Of a stretch of 64,000 nucleotides of DNA, positions 1 to 10,884 are shown piece after piece; position 1 is the first letter of the stretch, and the number at the start of each line of letters is the position of its first letter. Both the position numbers and the translations under genes were made by a program. The notes under the pieces are model-generated. The model saw nothing but the letters and a program-made list of their open reading frames with translations. It was not told where the DNA came from and ran no database searches. Source of the DNA: Halichondria panicea (Eukaryota > Porifera > Demospongiae > Suberitida > Halichondriidae); contig NC_087378.1 in NCBI RefSeq assembly GCF_963675165.1, forward strand, positions 1 through 64,000, given 5' to 3'.

Positions 1-49
1 TAATGTACGGACTCTCCCCTGATATATACATATACATTAGGTGTTGCAG

Positions 50-1479
50 ATCTTCTACCCATTCTCACTGCAAGTGTTTCCTGACTCCTTCCCAGGACAG
101 TCCAAAACTGACTGCCCCAGAGATGTCAACAGAGAAAAGTAGGTCATGTTACTCACTAAATAGTAGCATTCCAGTAGTGGAATGAAGAGCAATTATGTCA
201 TCAAATTACCTTTTATACAAGTCCACAATGTTATCCCTTCTTTCAGGGCTATTGAGATGAACTGCACCAACGCTCTCCACCCTGACTCATTCGGGCATTA
301 CAGAGAAGCCAAGGTCACCGCCATTAAGCACCACTGGTGGTGGAAGGTGTGTGTGCGTGTGTGCGTGTGGGTGTGTGTGACTGGTTCACTTTCATTAGCT
401 ACTGTAAAAGCCATTGACCAGTATACATTGTAGGTCTATTCACGCTCTTAAACACTATATTCATTCAGGTCAACACTGTCTTTGATCATTTGCGAGTGAC
501 TACTGATTTCAATGGCTATGTGTTCTTCCTGGAGGAGGACCATTACCTGTCACCTGACTTTGTCCATGTTGCTAAGAGACTTGTTGCTCTCAAGAGGGAG
601 CAATGCCAGGACTGTGACTTGGTGAACATGGGAACATATCAGAAGAGCAGCTTTGCAGCAATGTCCAGTCAGGTTAGTAGTCATGGCTTTTGAGATAGTA
701 GACATTAGCTTTGTGGAGCTGTGTGTGTGTCATTATTGTGTCTTGTGCATGTCCCTAGGTATATAGGTACATGCACTTCCCATCAGTGTAGCTTGTAACA
801 TGTTCTCATTGTGATGACAGGCTTCACCGAGTTTATGGAATGCGGGCAAGAACAACATGGGGTTTGGTATGGACCGGTCCACCTGGAACACCATTAAAGG
901 CTGCAGAGAGGTGGGTACTAGGCTAGCAGGTCCCCCCCATAGTTGACATGCTTGTGGTTGAAGATTCGTAATTTCATATGCTTCCTCCTGATACAATGTT
1001 CATGCTGACAGAAATTCTGCTCTTATGATGACTACAATTGGGACTGGTCTCTCAACTCTCTTGGAAATACTTGTCTAGGAAAGAAGCTCAAAGTGTTGGT
1101 CATGAAAGCTCCTCGAATAATACACATTGGAACGTGGTGAGTGAAAGCAGCCAGTCAGTATTCCGTCTATAACAGTGGTGGGGCTGGAGCCACCCTAAAC
1201 TAGACCCTCTTTGTCACTTTTACATCACTGTGTAACCAACCCCCCCCCCCACACACACACACACACACCAGCGGGACCCATCATCACCATAAATCCTGCA
1301 ACGAGGCTGAACAAGCTCGAGTGGCAAGAGAGGGGTTCTCTCAAAACTCCGCCCACCTCTTCCCTGAATCCCTGCAACTGGCTAACCCTCAGTCAATGGG
1401 AGCAAGAGCACTCAAGAACTATGGAGGCTGGGGAGATACCAGGGACCATCAACTCTGTCTTAGCTTTGTAACTACTTAG
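50..1479 (+). CDS. MGAT2: MGAT2, 3' part: alpha-1,6-mannosyl-glycoprotein 2-beta-N-acetylglucosaminyltransferase
   Basis: Golgi enzyme (GnT-II) that adds the second-branch GlcNAc to the alpha-1,6 mannose during complex N-glycan synthesis. Visible exons: 50-138, 247-346, 469-672, 821-910, 1012-1136, 1272-1479. All have GT-AG borders and the frame stays open for 271 codons to a TAG at 1477-1479. Family landmarks seen: PDSFGHYREAK-type block followed by HHWWWK, the metal-binding EEDH of FLEEDHYLSPDF, CSYDDYNWDWSL, the HIGTCG/HHHHKSC segment, and a C-terminal GGWGDTRDHQLC. The N-terminal cytosolic tail, membrane anchor and first catalytic exons lie upstream of the window, so this is a partial gene. 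It converges on TMEM53, whose stop is 116 bp away. Family assignment rests on recalled conservation and is very secure. Confidence 0.93.
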
Positions 1480-1594
1480 ACTGCGTCAGTTTTAATTTAT
1501 GTATTGTGTTTCTCGATGACATTCAGAATTAAATTTATTTATAATAACACACTTGAATATAATCGGATGTCTAATTATACAAGATTCAGAGTGA

Positions 1595-2455
1595 TCAAAC
1601 AACATTGCATGATTTAAGAAAAGCATGAATGTGATGTGTGTACTCGTCCTTATGCTCTAAATAAAGTTTCAAATGTTCTGTGTCCTCCCAGCAATGACTG
1701 GACACCCTTCTCCCCCTCTGTCGTTGTCCCTCCATTATCTTGTCTACCCACTCACACGTGGCCACAGTGTCCGTCTCTGAGTGCAGGTACAGTTGAGGAA
1801 TATCCAGAACATCAGACTCAAGGGCAGAGCCTAACAATGATCGTTTTTGATTTCCAATAAGGATTGTAGTAGATATCCCCATGGCATTGGCAATGAGGTA
1901 AGTGACCCAGTTGAACCCTCCTTGCTTGTACGTCAGATTAGCAGCTTCAACCCCGGCCTTGATGGAGAACTCAGTAGGTCCGCTATCCATTATGAAGCAC
2001 TTAGGAACCACGCTTGTCTTGAGTATTGAATCAGACTGAGACCAAGTTTCCAGAAACTTGGGAAACATAGCGTAGCCAGCTCCAGAAAACATGTGAATAA
2101 TCAACGACAATGGCAGACGTTTGTTTGTACGAGTTTTCTCCATTTCCTCGAGAGTTTCCAACGCAGCACCACATAGTTTATTTCCACTGCTTGTGAAGAG
2201 CACGTTTTGTTCATTAGGAGCCAAAGCCACACAAGGGATGCCAAGTTGAGTGTAGATGGTTGAGTACTTCTCAATGACTTTATTTCTAGAGGCCATCCAT
2301 CCTACCAGTAAAGCCACCGCACCATGCTCACTGGGGTGGCTGGGGGAGTAGACTCTGCCATTATTAGGCAGCTTCAATAGCACTGCTGACGATGTGAAGG
2401 ACTTGGAGAAGCGTCCAGATACATGTAAGATCTTCTTGGCCAAACTTGAGTTCAT
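1595..2455 (-). CDS. TMEM53: TMEM53-like DUF829 alpha/beta-hydrolase-fold protein
   Basis: Single-exon reading frame of 286 codons from the ATG at 2455. An in-frame ATG 22 codons upstream (2521) would give 308 aa. I prefer the downstream start because the total then matches the usual family length of about 280 aa and starts directly before the conserved part. Family features: a VALLVGWMASRNKVIEKYS core (GW-x-x-a plus KYS), a hydrophobic strand then HMFSGAGYAMF, a DSGP motif, and a C-terminal LHSETDTVA/HLKLY block with the Asp and His typical of alpha/beta hydrolases. Vertebrate TMEM53 is a nuclear-envelope protein. Catalytic activity is not established for the family. It lies 158 bp downstream of the WDR11 stop on the same strand and tail-to-tail with MGAT2. 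Confidence 0.85.
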   Translation of the reverse strand: MNSSLAKKILHVSGRFSKSFTSSAVLLKLPNNGRVYSPSHPSEHGAVALLVGWMASRNKVIEKYSTIYTQLGIPCVALAPNEQNVLFTSSGNKLCGAALETLEEMEKTRTNKRLPLSLIIHMFSGAGYAMFPKFLETWSQSDSILKTSVVPKCFIMDSGPTEFSIKAGVEAANLTYKQGGFNWVTYLIANAMGISTTILIGNQKRSLLGSALESDVLDIPQLYLHSETDTVATCEWVDKIMEGQRQRGRRVSSHCWEDTEHLKLYLEHKDEYTHHIHAFLKSCNVV

Positions 2456-2612
2456 TTTCCAATAGCATGCACTGCCTAACAGCCCCACCCCCTTATTTGC
2501 ATGCACGTACTTATCTTTCACAACGGAACATTACATTGCATATTGCAGCACAGTACATATTAAAGTACATGGAAAATTTTATAAACACAGAACAAAAAGG
2601 CACTACACAATC

Positions 2613-5600
2613 CTACACAATCCTAATAGGTCTAGATGTGGGCATTAACTGTTCAAGTAACTGTCCTCCTTTCTCCCCAGCCTTGTTACAATAGTGTCTG
2701 GCTCCCCTGGTCAGCTGAAGACTGTGCAGGTAGCGAGCATACTCCAGAAACACTGCCTCCAGTAGAGCACTGGTTGCTTTAGTGACCTTAATGAGGGACT
2801 GGGAAAGACAAGCCTCAGCAAACAAAGCTGCTTGGTCAAAGTGTCTCATGCTGTGGGAGGGAGGTGATAGCATACACAGCTCAATGTACGTATGATGACT
2901 GGGTATACCTGTAAAGCATTTCAATGACCTTGATGAAGTTGCCCAATGAGAGCCACACTAGAAGAGCCAAATTCTGAGTGAAAAATACATTATATTAGAT
3001 ATCACTAATTCCAAACCTACCTTCTGACTGACACCTGATGATGCGAGGTGCTCAGCCCATCGAGCAAACGTCTCGTTGCAGTCTCTCTCCTTCTGAGTCA
3101 CCTTGGCTAGCCAGACTGAGTGATACCATTCTCCATATGTCTGTAGGTAGCGACAGCTGTCCTGACCTTTGTCTATGAGACACAGTAACTGAACACCCTC
3201 TGAGAATGAGGGGGGGACGATTAACATCATAGCTTCAGGCACAGAGTCCACACACACCACACACTGAGCTCACCCAAGAGTCGAGAGTTGGCAATGAGGT
3301 TAGTGGCCACCAACTTGATGGTGCTCTGAGAGGCTCCTGAAGAGCGAATAGTGGCAGCCAAACAAGCCCTACACAAACACAATACATATACAGTACACAG
3401 GCTGGACTATATAGATAACACAGAGACAATACCTGAGTGCATCAGTGTAGTACTGATCACTGGAGGAGTCTGTCTCTAGTAACATCTGAACAGCACGATC
3501 AGTCTGCACACAAACCAACACTTTAATGAGGTACTTCCTTCTACCATTGGTACACTAGTAACACTGACCTGCCCCAACAGCATAAGAGAGTCTGCACATC
3601 TCCTGGTTTGATCGTACGTCTGTCTCCGACTATCAAACAGTAGCACTCGATTGAGGGCAATCCTCTGCAATATTGTTATATGATCACTCGCTCCAGCTAT
3701 AAGGGACTGGCTTACTTTATACGTCTTTGCATCACATAGAAGGTCAAAGTTTAAATCTAGAGGGGGTGTGTCATTAACGATTTTCAGTTCTGCCTCGTAC
3801 ATGATACCGTCGACATCATCAAGAGAGGAAGTGGGCGGAGCTTGTTCTAAGGTGTCCCCACCTACATTGTGGACATACCAAATGACATCATCTACCTAAC
3901 TGTATACCCACCATGCCCATCCCCCTCTGCTATAGGTCCGAGTAGATCGTCCAGACTGGGGGTGTGGCTATGGGCGGGGCCAATGCTCACTGAGGCATCA
4001 GAGTCAGGCTGGAATATGTCGTTACTCGGGTTACGGCGATGAGTCTCCTTAAACATCTGTACATGTAGTGAAGAGAAAAATACTTAAAACATAAATTATA
4101 GCTAACCCACTCACGTTGTATTGAGGATCCCGTTTCCTGTGTTTCTCCCGTAGCATGTAATAAAGGGCTACCCTCCAGAAGAGCACCTCCCTCAGGTCTC
4201 CGTAGAGCCCACCCACCAGTAGACACCTCTCAGCCACACCCAGCCGGGCCTCCAACAAGGCAAGACGATAGTCACTGTACATAGACAAAGGTTGTAGTAA
4301 GGTATGTACAAATCATAGAGCAATGAAGTGGCTGTGTAGGGAATGTTGGTCATTAATATTAGGCTACATGCACTTACACAATTAAATGCCTACTATTATG
4401 GAAGGGTTTGGGTATATACGTAGTTGATTTACTCTGGCAAGGTGTCCAGTTGATTTCTGACAGCTTTCTCTACAGGACTGTCATGAGTCAAGCTAAAGAG
4501 GACAAGTGTACAATACAACTATGACAAGGTATTCAAGATGTGAGCATACTTGTCAGAGTCGAGGCTGTACTCTATCCTCCAAGGCTGATGCTGCAGCAGA
4601 CACTTGAGGTAGAGGCAGCTCTGAGGGAGGATCACATGAGGACAGAACACTGGAGCTGCAGTCAGAGCACATGTACTGTTCACTATGAATAATTATATCT
4701 CATGTGCGTATACTGTAGGAGTGTAGGTTAAGGTTCAAATATGTACTGTATACGTACTAATAAGGTCAAGGGTCAATACTAGAGATACCAGACTGTACCT
4801 GATAGCTCTGAAGTGTTGACTGGTGATTGAGAGTGTTTGAGAGAGACCTCACACACACGCACACACCCATCACTGGTGAGCAGGACAACCTTATCAGATG
4901 TGGCCCAGTCTGCATCCTCTATAGAGGCATCCTTGGGACCCCACTTGAGCTGACTCAGCACAGTGTCCTGCATGTGTAGTGTTGTAATATAGCTACTGTG
5001 TGTGCGTGTATTGTTACTATAGCAACGTGTGTAGTGTACTCACTGAGGAGGCATCTCTGATGTCAAGACGAGAGTTGTACAGAACCATTAACTTTGTGTT
5101 ACCCTTGCCAGGGGCAAAGCGTAGTTTCTTGACAGCTGCCCTTGGTGTTTCAACAGTCCTGTATATAATGTATAGTGGCCACAGTAGAGTGATGACTGGG
5201 GGGGGGGCATGATCTCACCTGGCAGCCTGTGCCTTGGTATCAAAGAAGATGAGGGCTCCATTGACATCTCCTGCCACCATCAGGTCACTCTTCCATGTCA
5301 AGCACCCCGGGTTGTTGAGCCATGTCTGTGTGAGATATGATCAGATACGTAACCCATACCAACACTGCTTCGGGCTTACCTGAGTTGGTGCACTGTTGCC
5401 TACTTTGACCTTTGACCCATCAATGACAATTTGCCACATGCACCCATTCTCGTCCATGACTGCCAACAGTTCCTTGTTACTTGTCTGTGCAGTACAACAC
5501 AACTCATGCACATGCACGTGTCAGTACAGTCCCTTACCAGTGAAGCCCTTCCATCAGACGCCCCCATGGCAAGGTCAAAGTCCACCGCTGCTGAACTCTT

Positions 5601-8600
5601 GCCCAGAGTAAGAGGATCAACCTATGGACAATGAAAAATAATCCTTCCCCATTCTTGTAGATCAGCTGCACTATAATATCTGCATTAAGAGTACGCTGGC
5701 CACACCCACCCCACCCCACACACTGACCACACCCACCTTGGGTGTCTTGTGACGGCCATGGTTGGGTATCCAATCAATACAGCTGAAGGATGGAGGGTTA
5801 GTCACCATCTCCCGGAGGAACACTCCTGTCTTTGCATCATAGAACTCTAGGGGTCGATTGATGTACTTGACAACCACATAGTTCCTGAGGGACAGGGTAA
5901 GGAACTGTATACTGTACACTAGGTCTTACTTGTAGTGTGATATTCTGATGGCATCAATGGCAGTTTGTGGCTGACTAGTTGGTGCATCAGGTCTCTTCAG
6001 GAATGTTAGTTTGCCTGTGTGTGTGTGGAGGGGGTGGGTGATATCACTAAAAGTTGCTTATGTACAAAACAAAAACACAAGGGGAATACAAAAATCCCTT
6101 GTATACAATAATGTTTATTGTGCTAAATAATTATATTCATAATGTTAAAGGCTAAGGGTCACTGCACTGCTAGTGCTAAGGTCATATACTCAAGCACAGA
6201 TAAACACCATGGAAGGATCTAAAGTTGCAAAGCGACCTCAGAACAAGCTACTGAAGCGACTATTAGCTCAGCCTAAGCTACCAACAGCCAAAAAACCACC
6301 TCGGAAGCCAATTGAAGATCCAGCCATCACAGAAAGGAGAAAACGTGAGACAGAGTTCATCAACCTTCACAGCAAAGTGGTCCATGATGACGAATATCTG
6401 GCTAGTAACCTCAACCTAACAGAGTGCAAGACTGAGGAGCCTGAGAGATGCTTACTGGTCATCACTAACAAAACACTATGCTCCAGTGGAAAGTTTCATC
6501 TAGTGTCAAGATACAGGCTGGTTCTCTCTGGTGATGGCAGCTACTTCATTCAAGCTTTCCATCGAACTATTGAAGAGGGGACAGTTGCAACACCTTCATC
6601 ATTTCAGCAACTCTGTGAGAAAATTGCCGACCAAGAAAACTATAAAATGTGTCCAGGACTACCAATGGAAGAGTACAATGAATACTCTAAAGTGATCAAT
6701 CACGATGAGACGAGAGTGCTGAGTGTGGATGCACCAGTCCCACACGTTGAGTCCCCCAAATGTCATCACCTCCACATAGGCACACGCCACATGGCCAAGG
6801 CAGTGAGGAAAGATCCTGAAATGATTTGTCAGGAGTGTATTAAACTACGAGGCAGTTTACAGAGAAGTGTTAAGAGGTTTTCTACAACTGGCTCTGCAAC
6901 AGGGAAAGAGTTATGACCACAAACAAATAGAGAGCTACAGAAAAGACTGACTGAGTAACCATCATGCATCATGTGAACTATTTATAATTATACGCTTTGT
7001 TTTGTGTTTACCATACCCAAACTGCAAAATTGCTTTAAAAAAAAGTTCCATTCCAATTCGAACTTACTGATTGTACGTATACACACATATATACACATAC
7101 TTCTGTTCTTAGCCAGCCTCTAATAATATTTGTTGTGTAGAAGAATGTAAATAGTTATAAATTACGTGGTAACACTCACCAGTTAGTATATTAGTGACGG
7201 CCACCTCGTTGCGAACATGTCCGGCAGAATTGGGGTTAGTGTAACCATAGGAGGCAAACAAGGTCTGGTGGATCCACTCAATGCCACTGCAGCAAACAAG
7301 AGTGGCTACAATACACGTAGGAAGCATGTGGTGGACAGTAGCTACACAGCATGTGGTGGACGGTAGCTACACAGCATGTGGGGGACGGTAGCTACACAGC
7401 ATGTGGTGGATGGTAGCTACACAGCATGTGGTGGACAGTAGCTACACAGCATGTGGTGGACAGTATAGCCAGACTCTCCTTATGCAAGGTTAGAGCGTGT
7501 ACACATGTGGGTGGGTGGGGTTGTATGTGTGTGGAGGAGCTTACTGCACAGGACACGAGTGAATGGAGAATTCTTTAGTGAACACTCTCTTGGCCAGGTT
7601 GAACACCAGCACACTGCCATTGCTAGTACCCACTGCCAGTAGGGGAGCATACGTGAGCCAGTTCCTTGTAGTGAGGGGGGGACTCATTCGCACCACAGTG
7701 GGTGTGCCTGTGATCCCAGTCCATAGTCTACCCAACGTCAGCTTGAGGGAGAGCAGACCAAACGTTGAGGTACACCCTGGGAGTGGGGGAGTCAGAACAT
7801 GTGCAATGGTGGAGAGAGAACACTAGAACCTGTACCTTCTGGAGGGGTGAACCACGTGGGTGCTACAGTCTGATCGAGGGAAATCCCCTGCCCACGATCT
7901 GCCCCATATCCTTCGTCCTCCTCCCCCACTGTCACGAGGTCCACACCCCTCACAGTGTGGGCGGTTAGGAGGGTGGGAGAGAGCGCCTGACCGTACACGC
8001 CCACTTGCTCAAACTCAGTCTCCCAGAACAAGATACGGCCTTCACTAGTCAACACAGCCACCTAGTAGCAGAGATAATAAAAACTGAATACCGTGGCCCA
8101 AAAATACCACGCCTAATTTAACAGTTGAAAGTTTAATTCACAGAAATATTATCCTCAGAAGGTCTTTTTACAGCTATTCGCAGAATTTTTGGGCCACGGT
8201 ATTCAGTTTTTATTATCTCTGCTACTAGGTGGCTGTGTTGACTTAGTGATGACTCACAAACCTCTTTCTCAGTACTAGGGCAGAGAGCTCCAGAATATAC
8301 TTGACAGCTTTTGCTGATTCGTAGTGGCTCTGAGTGGCCGTGTGCCACATATCGTACCTCTCTTGACTCCACCCCTCCAATGGGGGACTGGGGGTGGGGC
8401 AGATCCTGCTGTTGATTCACTCTCACGCTCACACAACCGTTCTCGTGCAAGCAGTAGAGGATGTCCCGCTGTGTGCAGGGCAGGAGGCGATGGAATGGAG
8501 AGGCACTTCTCTCCAGGGCTATCATCCCGATGGCTTGCTGCATCTCGAGGTCCACTACTGTTATATCCTTGGAGAACATGATGAACAGACGATGACGCAC

Positions 8601-8924
8601 GGCCGGGGAAAATACCAGCTGCACTGATTCTGAGAAGTGAATCGTCTCCTCACCTCTGCTTGCGTGTGTGTGTGGGAAATCAATGTGGTAGCCGTTAAGT
8701 AATAAAATAAGAGGCTCTGGGGGAGCAGTGTGACAATACTGTACACTGTACCTGAGTTGATCTCCAGCTACCAGACGTCGTTGCAAGTGGGGAGGGGCTT
8801 TCCCCCTACAAGAGAGAGGTGTGGCAGTGTCACTAGCTGTCAGGTAGAACTTCTTCCCCCCTCCAGTTGGGTTCCGGCCAGGGTTGAAGTCATTGATGAA
8901 AATGAGGCAGTCCGTGGATTGCAC

Positions 8925-8974
<50 letters not shown>

Positions 8975-9711
8975 GTGTGTGTGTGTGAGTACATGAGCTA
9001 TATTTTATGATTGACCCTTGAACTCACAAACAAGATCATCTGGCTTGAAGGGGTTGAACAAGAAGGCATGGATGCTCTCAGTGAATGTGAACCGACTGAC
9101 TTTAGTGCCTGTGTCAGCGTTCCATACTGTCATGGTACTGGGAGCTACTAGCACTGCCAGCAGGTTCCTACAAGAGTCCTGAGGAGGGGCAAACCTTGAC
9201 TCTATAGTCATACAGACATACTGTAGGGGAGGGTCTGTGTCTCCTCCAGTGTATGTATACATCATCATCTCTTACATTGACAGAGAGCCATTGCAAGTCT
9301 ACTAGAGTCTTAGTGCCCAGGGAAAACTCTGTGTAGACACTACCGTCCCCAACATCCCAGATGACACACACACAGCTCTGGTCCACTGACGCTAGCTTGA
9401 GAGAATAGGGAGAGTTGAGAGAGTGATGGTGGGTAGTGGGGGCCCAGCGAACCTGTGTGTGTGTGTGTGTGTGGGGGGGGGAGGGAGGGGGAGTATGTGT
9501 GCGTGTGTGAAGGGGGAGTATGTGTATGTGTGTGAAGGGGGAGTATGTGTGTGTGTGTGGAGGGGGAGTATGTGTGTGTGTGTGGAGGGGGGTATGTGTG
9601 TGTGTGTGAAGGGGGAGTATGTGTGTGTGTGTGTGTGTGTGTGGAGGGGGGTATGTGTGTGTGTGGAGGGGGGTATGTGTGTGTGTGTGAAGGGGGAGTA
9701 TGTGTGTGTGT

Positions 9712-9764
<53 letters not shown>

Positions 9765-9795
9765 GGGGGAGTATGTGTGTGTGTGTGTGGAGGGG

Positions 9796-9828
<33 letters not shown>

Positions 9829-10204
9829 GGGGGGTATGTGTGTGTGTGTGGAGGGGGAGTATGTGTGTGTGTGAAGGGGGTATGTGTGTGTGTGTGTGTG
9901 GAGGGGGAGTATGTGTGTGTGTGTGTGAAGGGGGAGTATGTGTGTGTGTGTGGAGGGGAGTATATGTGTGTGTGTGTGGAGGGGGAGTATGTGTGTGTGT
10001 GTGTGTGTGTAAGGGGGAGTATGTGTGTGTGTGTGTGTGTGTGGAGGGGAGTATATGTGTGTGTGTGAAGGGGGTATGTGTGTGTGTGTGAAGGGGGAGT
10101 ATGTGTGTGTGTGTGTGTGTGTGTGGAGGGGGGTATGTGTGTGTGTGGAGGGGGGTATGTGTGTGTGTGTGAAGGGGGAGTATGTGTGTGTGTGTGTGGA
10201 GGGG

Positions 10205-10237
<33 letters not shown>

Positions 10238-10807
10238 GGGGGGTATGTGTGTGTGTGTGGAGGGGGAGTATGTGTGTGTGTGTGAAGGGGGGTATGTGTG
10301 TGTGTGTGTGGAGGGGGAGTATGTGTGTGTGTGTGAAGGGGGAGTATGTGTGTGTGTGTGGAGGGGAGTATGTGTGTGTGTGTGGAGGGGGAGTATGTGT
10401 GTGTGTGTGTGTGTGTGAAGGGGAGTATGTGTGTGTGTGTGTGTGGAGGGGAGTATGTGTGTGTGTGTGAAGGGGGTATGTGTGTGTGTGTGAAGGGGGG
10501 TATGTGTATACTGTAATCAGCTGGCGGTGATATGTTATTATGTCCTCACTTTGACAACGTTGGTTTTGTGATGTGCGAGTGTCTGCAGAGGCTGTACACT
10601 TGTCGGCTCTATCACCACTACAGTTGTGTAGCAGCCATATGCAAGCAGACCCTGCCAACCCCTACAGTCAGTGATCATACATGTCATTATATGTACTAGT
10701 ACTGACTGTGCAGTAGCTCACCAGTCTAAAGCTGACTGATTCTGGAGGTGTAGAGTCCCCGGGATAGTGTGAGGAGATACCTTTATCTGTGTAGTAGTTA
10801 CAGACAT
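2613..10807 (-). CDS. WDR11: WDR11, WD-repeat trafficking protein
   Basis: Multi-exon gene of roughly 20-25 exons encoding a twin beta-propeller protein of about 1.1-1.2 thousand residues. WDR11 complexes with FAM91A1 and TBC1D23 at the trans-Golgi network to capture AP-1 vesicles, and has been linked to Hedgehog signalling. The ATG is at 10805-10807. First exons: 10807-10722, 10661-10550, 9452-9276. Diagnostic segments in order: [10 protein letters not shown], a [13 protein letters not shown] strand, [40 protein letters not shown] then [41 protein letters not shown], and [17 protein letters not shown] near the C-terminus. The stop is at 2613. Exon borders between 8260 and 2900 are approximate. 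Its introns hold a nested gene, a 1-kb GT satellite and an inverted duplication of one splice acceptor. It shares a 77-bp upstream region with LIPT2. Confidence 0.9.
6209..6916 (+). CDS. Intronless unknown protein nested in a WDR11 intron
   Basis: Open frame of 235 codons from an ATG in strong initiation context (cacc before ATGG, 6209). An upstream in-frame ATG in the same frame is at 6173. I do not recognise the family. The N-terminus is lysine/proline-rich and basic, and the middle is rich in beta-type hydrophobic stretches ([19 protein letters not shown]). The C-terminal third has possible metal-binding residues: [10 protein letters not shown], then CQEC about 20 residues later. It lies on the strand opposite WDR11, inside the intron between WDR11 exons near 6010 and 7180. 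No introns, signal peptide or membrane segment are visible. Codon use looks coding-like and the frame is clean, so an active single-exon gene, a retrogene or a domesticated transposon gene are all possible. Confidence 0.6.
   Translation: MEGSKVAKRPQNKLLKRLLAQPKLPTAKKPPRKPIEDPAITERRKRETEFINLHSKVVHDDEYLASNLNLTECKTEEPERCLLVITNKTLCSSGKFHLVSRYRLVLSGDGSYFIQAFHRTIEEGTVATPSSFQQLCEKIADQENYKMCPGLPMEEYNEYSKVINHDETRVLSVDAPVPHVESPKCHHLHIGTRHMAKAVRKDPEMICQECIKLRGSLQRSVKRFSTTGSATGKEL
7323..7465. repeat. 25-bp minisatellite in a WDR11 intron
   Basis: About six head-to-tail copies of a 25-bp unit containing AGCATGTGGTGGACAGTAGC with one- or two-base variants. It lies between the WDR11 exons at about 7180-7290 and 7551-7783. 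Confidence 0.85.
8047..8243. repeat. 59-bp perfect inverted repeat spanning a WDR11 splice acceptor
   Basis: Arms 8047-8105 and 8185-8243 are exact reverse complements over 59 bp, with a 79-bp spacer. The left arm contains the 3' splice site (CTAG/GTGGCTG on the minus strand) and the first bases of the WDR11 exon encoding [14 protein letters not shown]. The right arm is therefore an inverted copy of that exon-intron border lying in the intron. Identity then breaks on both sides. No target-site duplication was seen. Confidence 0.9.
8925..8988. repeat. (GT)n microsatellite in a WDR11 intron
   Basis: Roughly 60 bases of near-pure GT dinucleotide between the exon starting near 8922 ([12 protein letters not shown]) and the preceding exon ending near 9028. 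Confidence 0.9.
9454..10504. repeat. 1-kb composite GT / GGGGGA satellite filling a WDR11 intron
   Basis: About 1.05 kb made of (GT)4-20 runs punctuated by GGAGGGGGAGTAT or GAAGGGGGTAT blocks, roughly every 30-45 bases. Higher-order repetition is visible: 9560-9760 resembles 10080-10260. In the WDR11 transcript this reads as CA runs separated by C-rich CCCCCT blocks. It occupies nearly the whole intron between exons 2 (ending 10550) and 3 (starting 9452). Long cysteine/valine or histidine/threonine frames across it are artefacts of the repeat. Confidence 0.95.
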
Positions 10808-10884
10808 AGCTAGCTAGCTCTGGCTAATCCACTGCAGTCAACATTCAATCTTTTTGGTTTCTATTTAGAGCACAGCCTGTCAAA
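10808..10884. promoter_or_regulatory. 77-bp head-to-head intergenic region, WDR11 / LIPT2
   Basis: Only 77 bp separate the WDR11 ATG (10807, minus) from the LIPT2 ATG (10885, plus), so both 5' UTRs and any core promoter must fit here or overlap the first exons. No clear TATA box is seen. A CTATTTAG just before the LIPT2 ATG could be a splice acceptor for an upstream non-coding exon. The bidirectional-promoter role is inferred from geometry. Confidence 0.55.

Noticed and set aside
138-247. Apparent phase break between the first two visible MGAT2 exons
   Set aside because: On recounting, exon 50-138 ends with two bases (AA) and exon 247-346 supplies G to complete Lys; the frame is correct.
6173-6208. 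Upstream ATG of the nested gene
   Set aside because: Weaker initiation context than the ATG at 6209; kept only as an alternative.
9423-10658. Long open frames rich in Cys/Val (plus strand) and His/Thr/Pro (minus strand, 496 codons)
   Set aside because: They are translations of GT/CA microsatellite DNA; the true WDR11 exons at 9276-9452 and 10550-10661 interrupt them.
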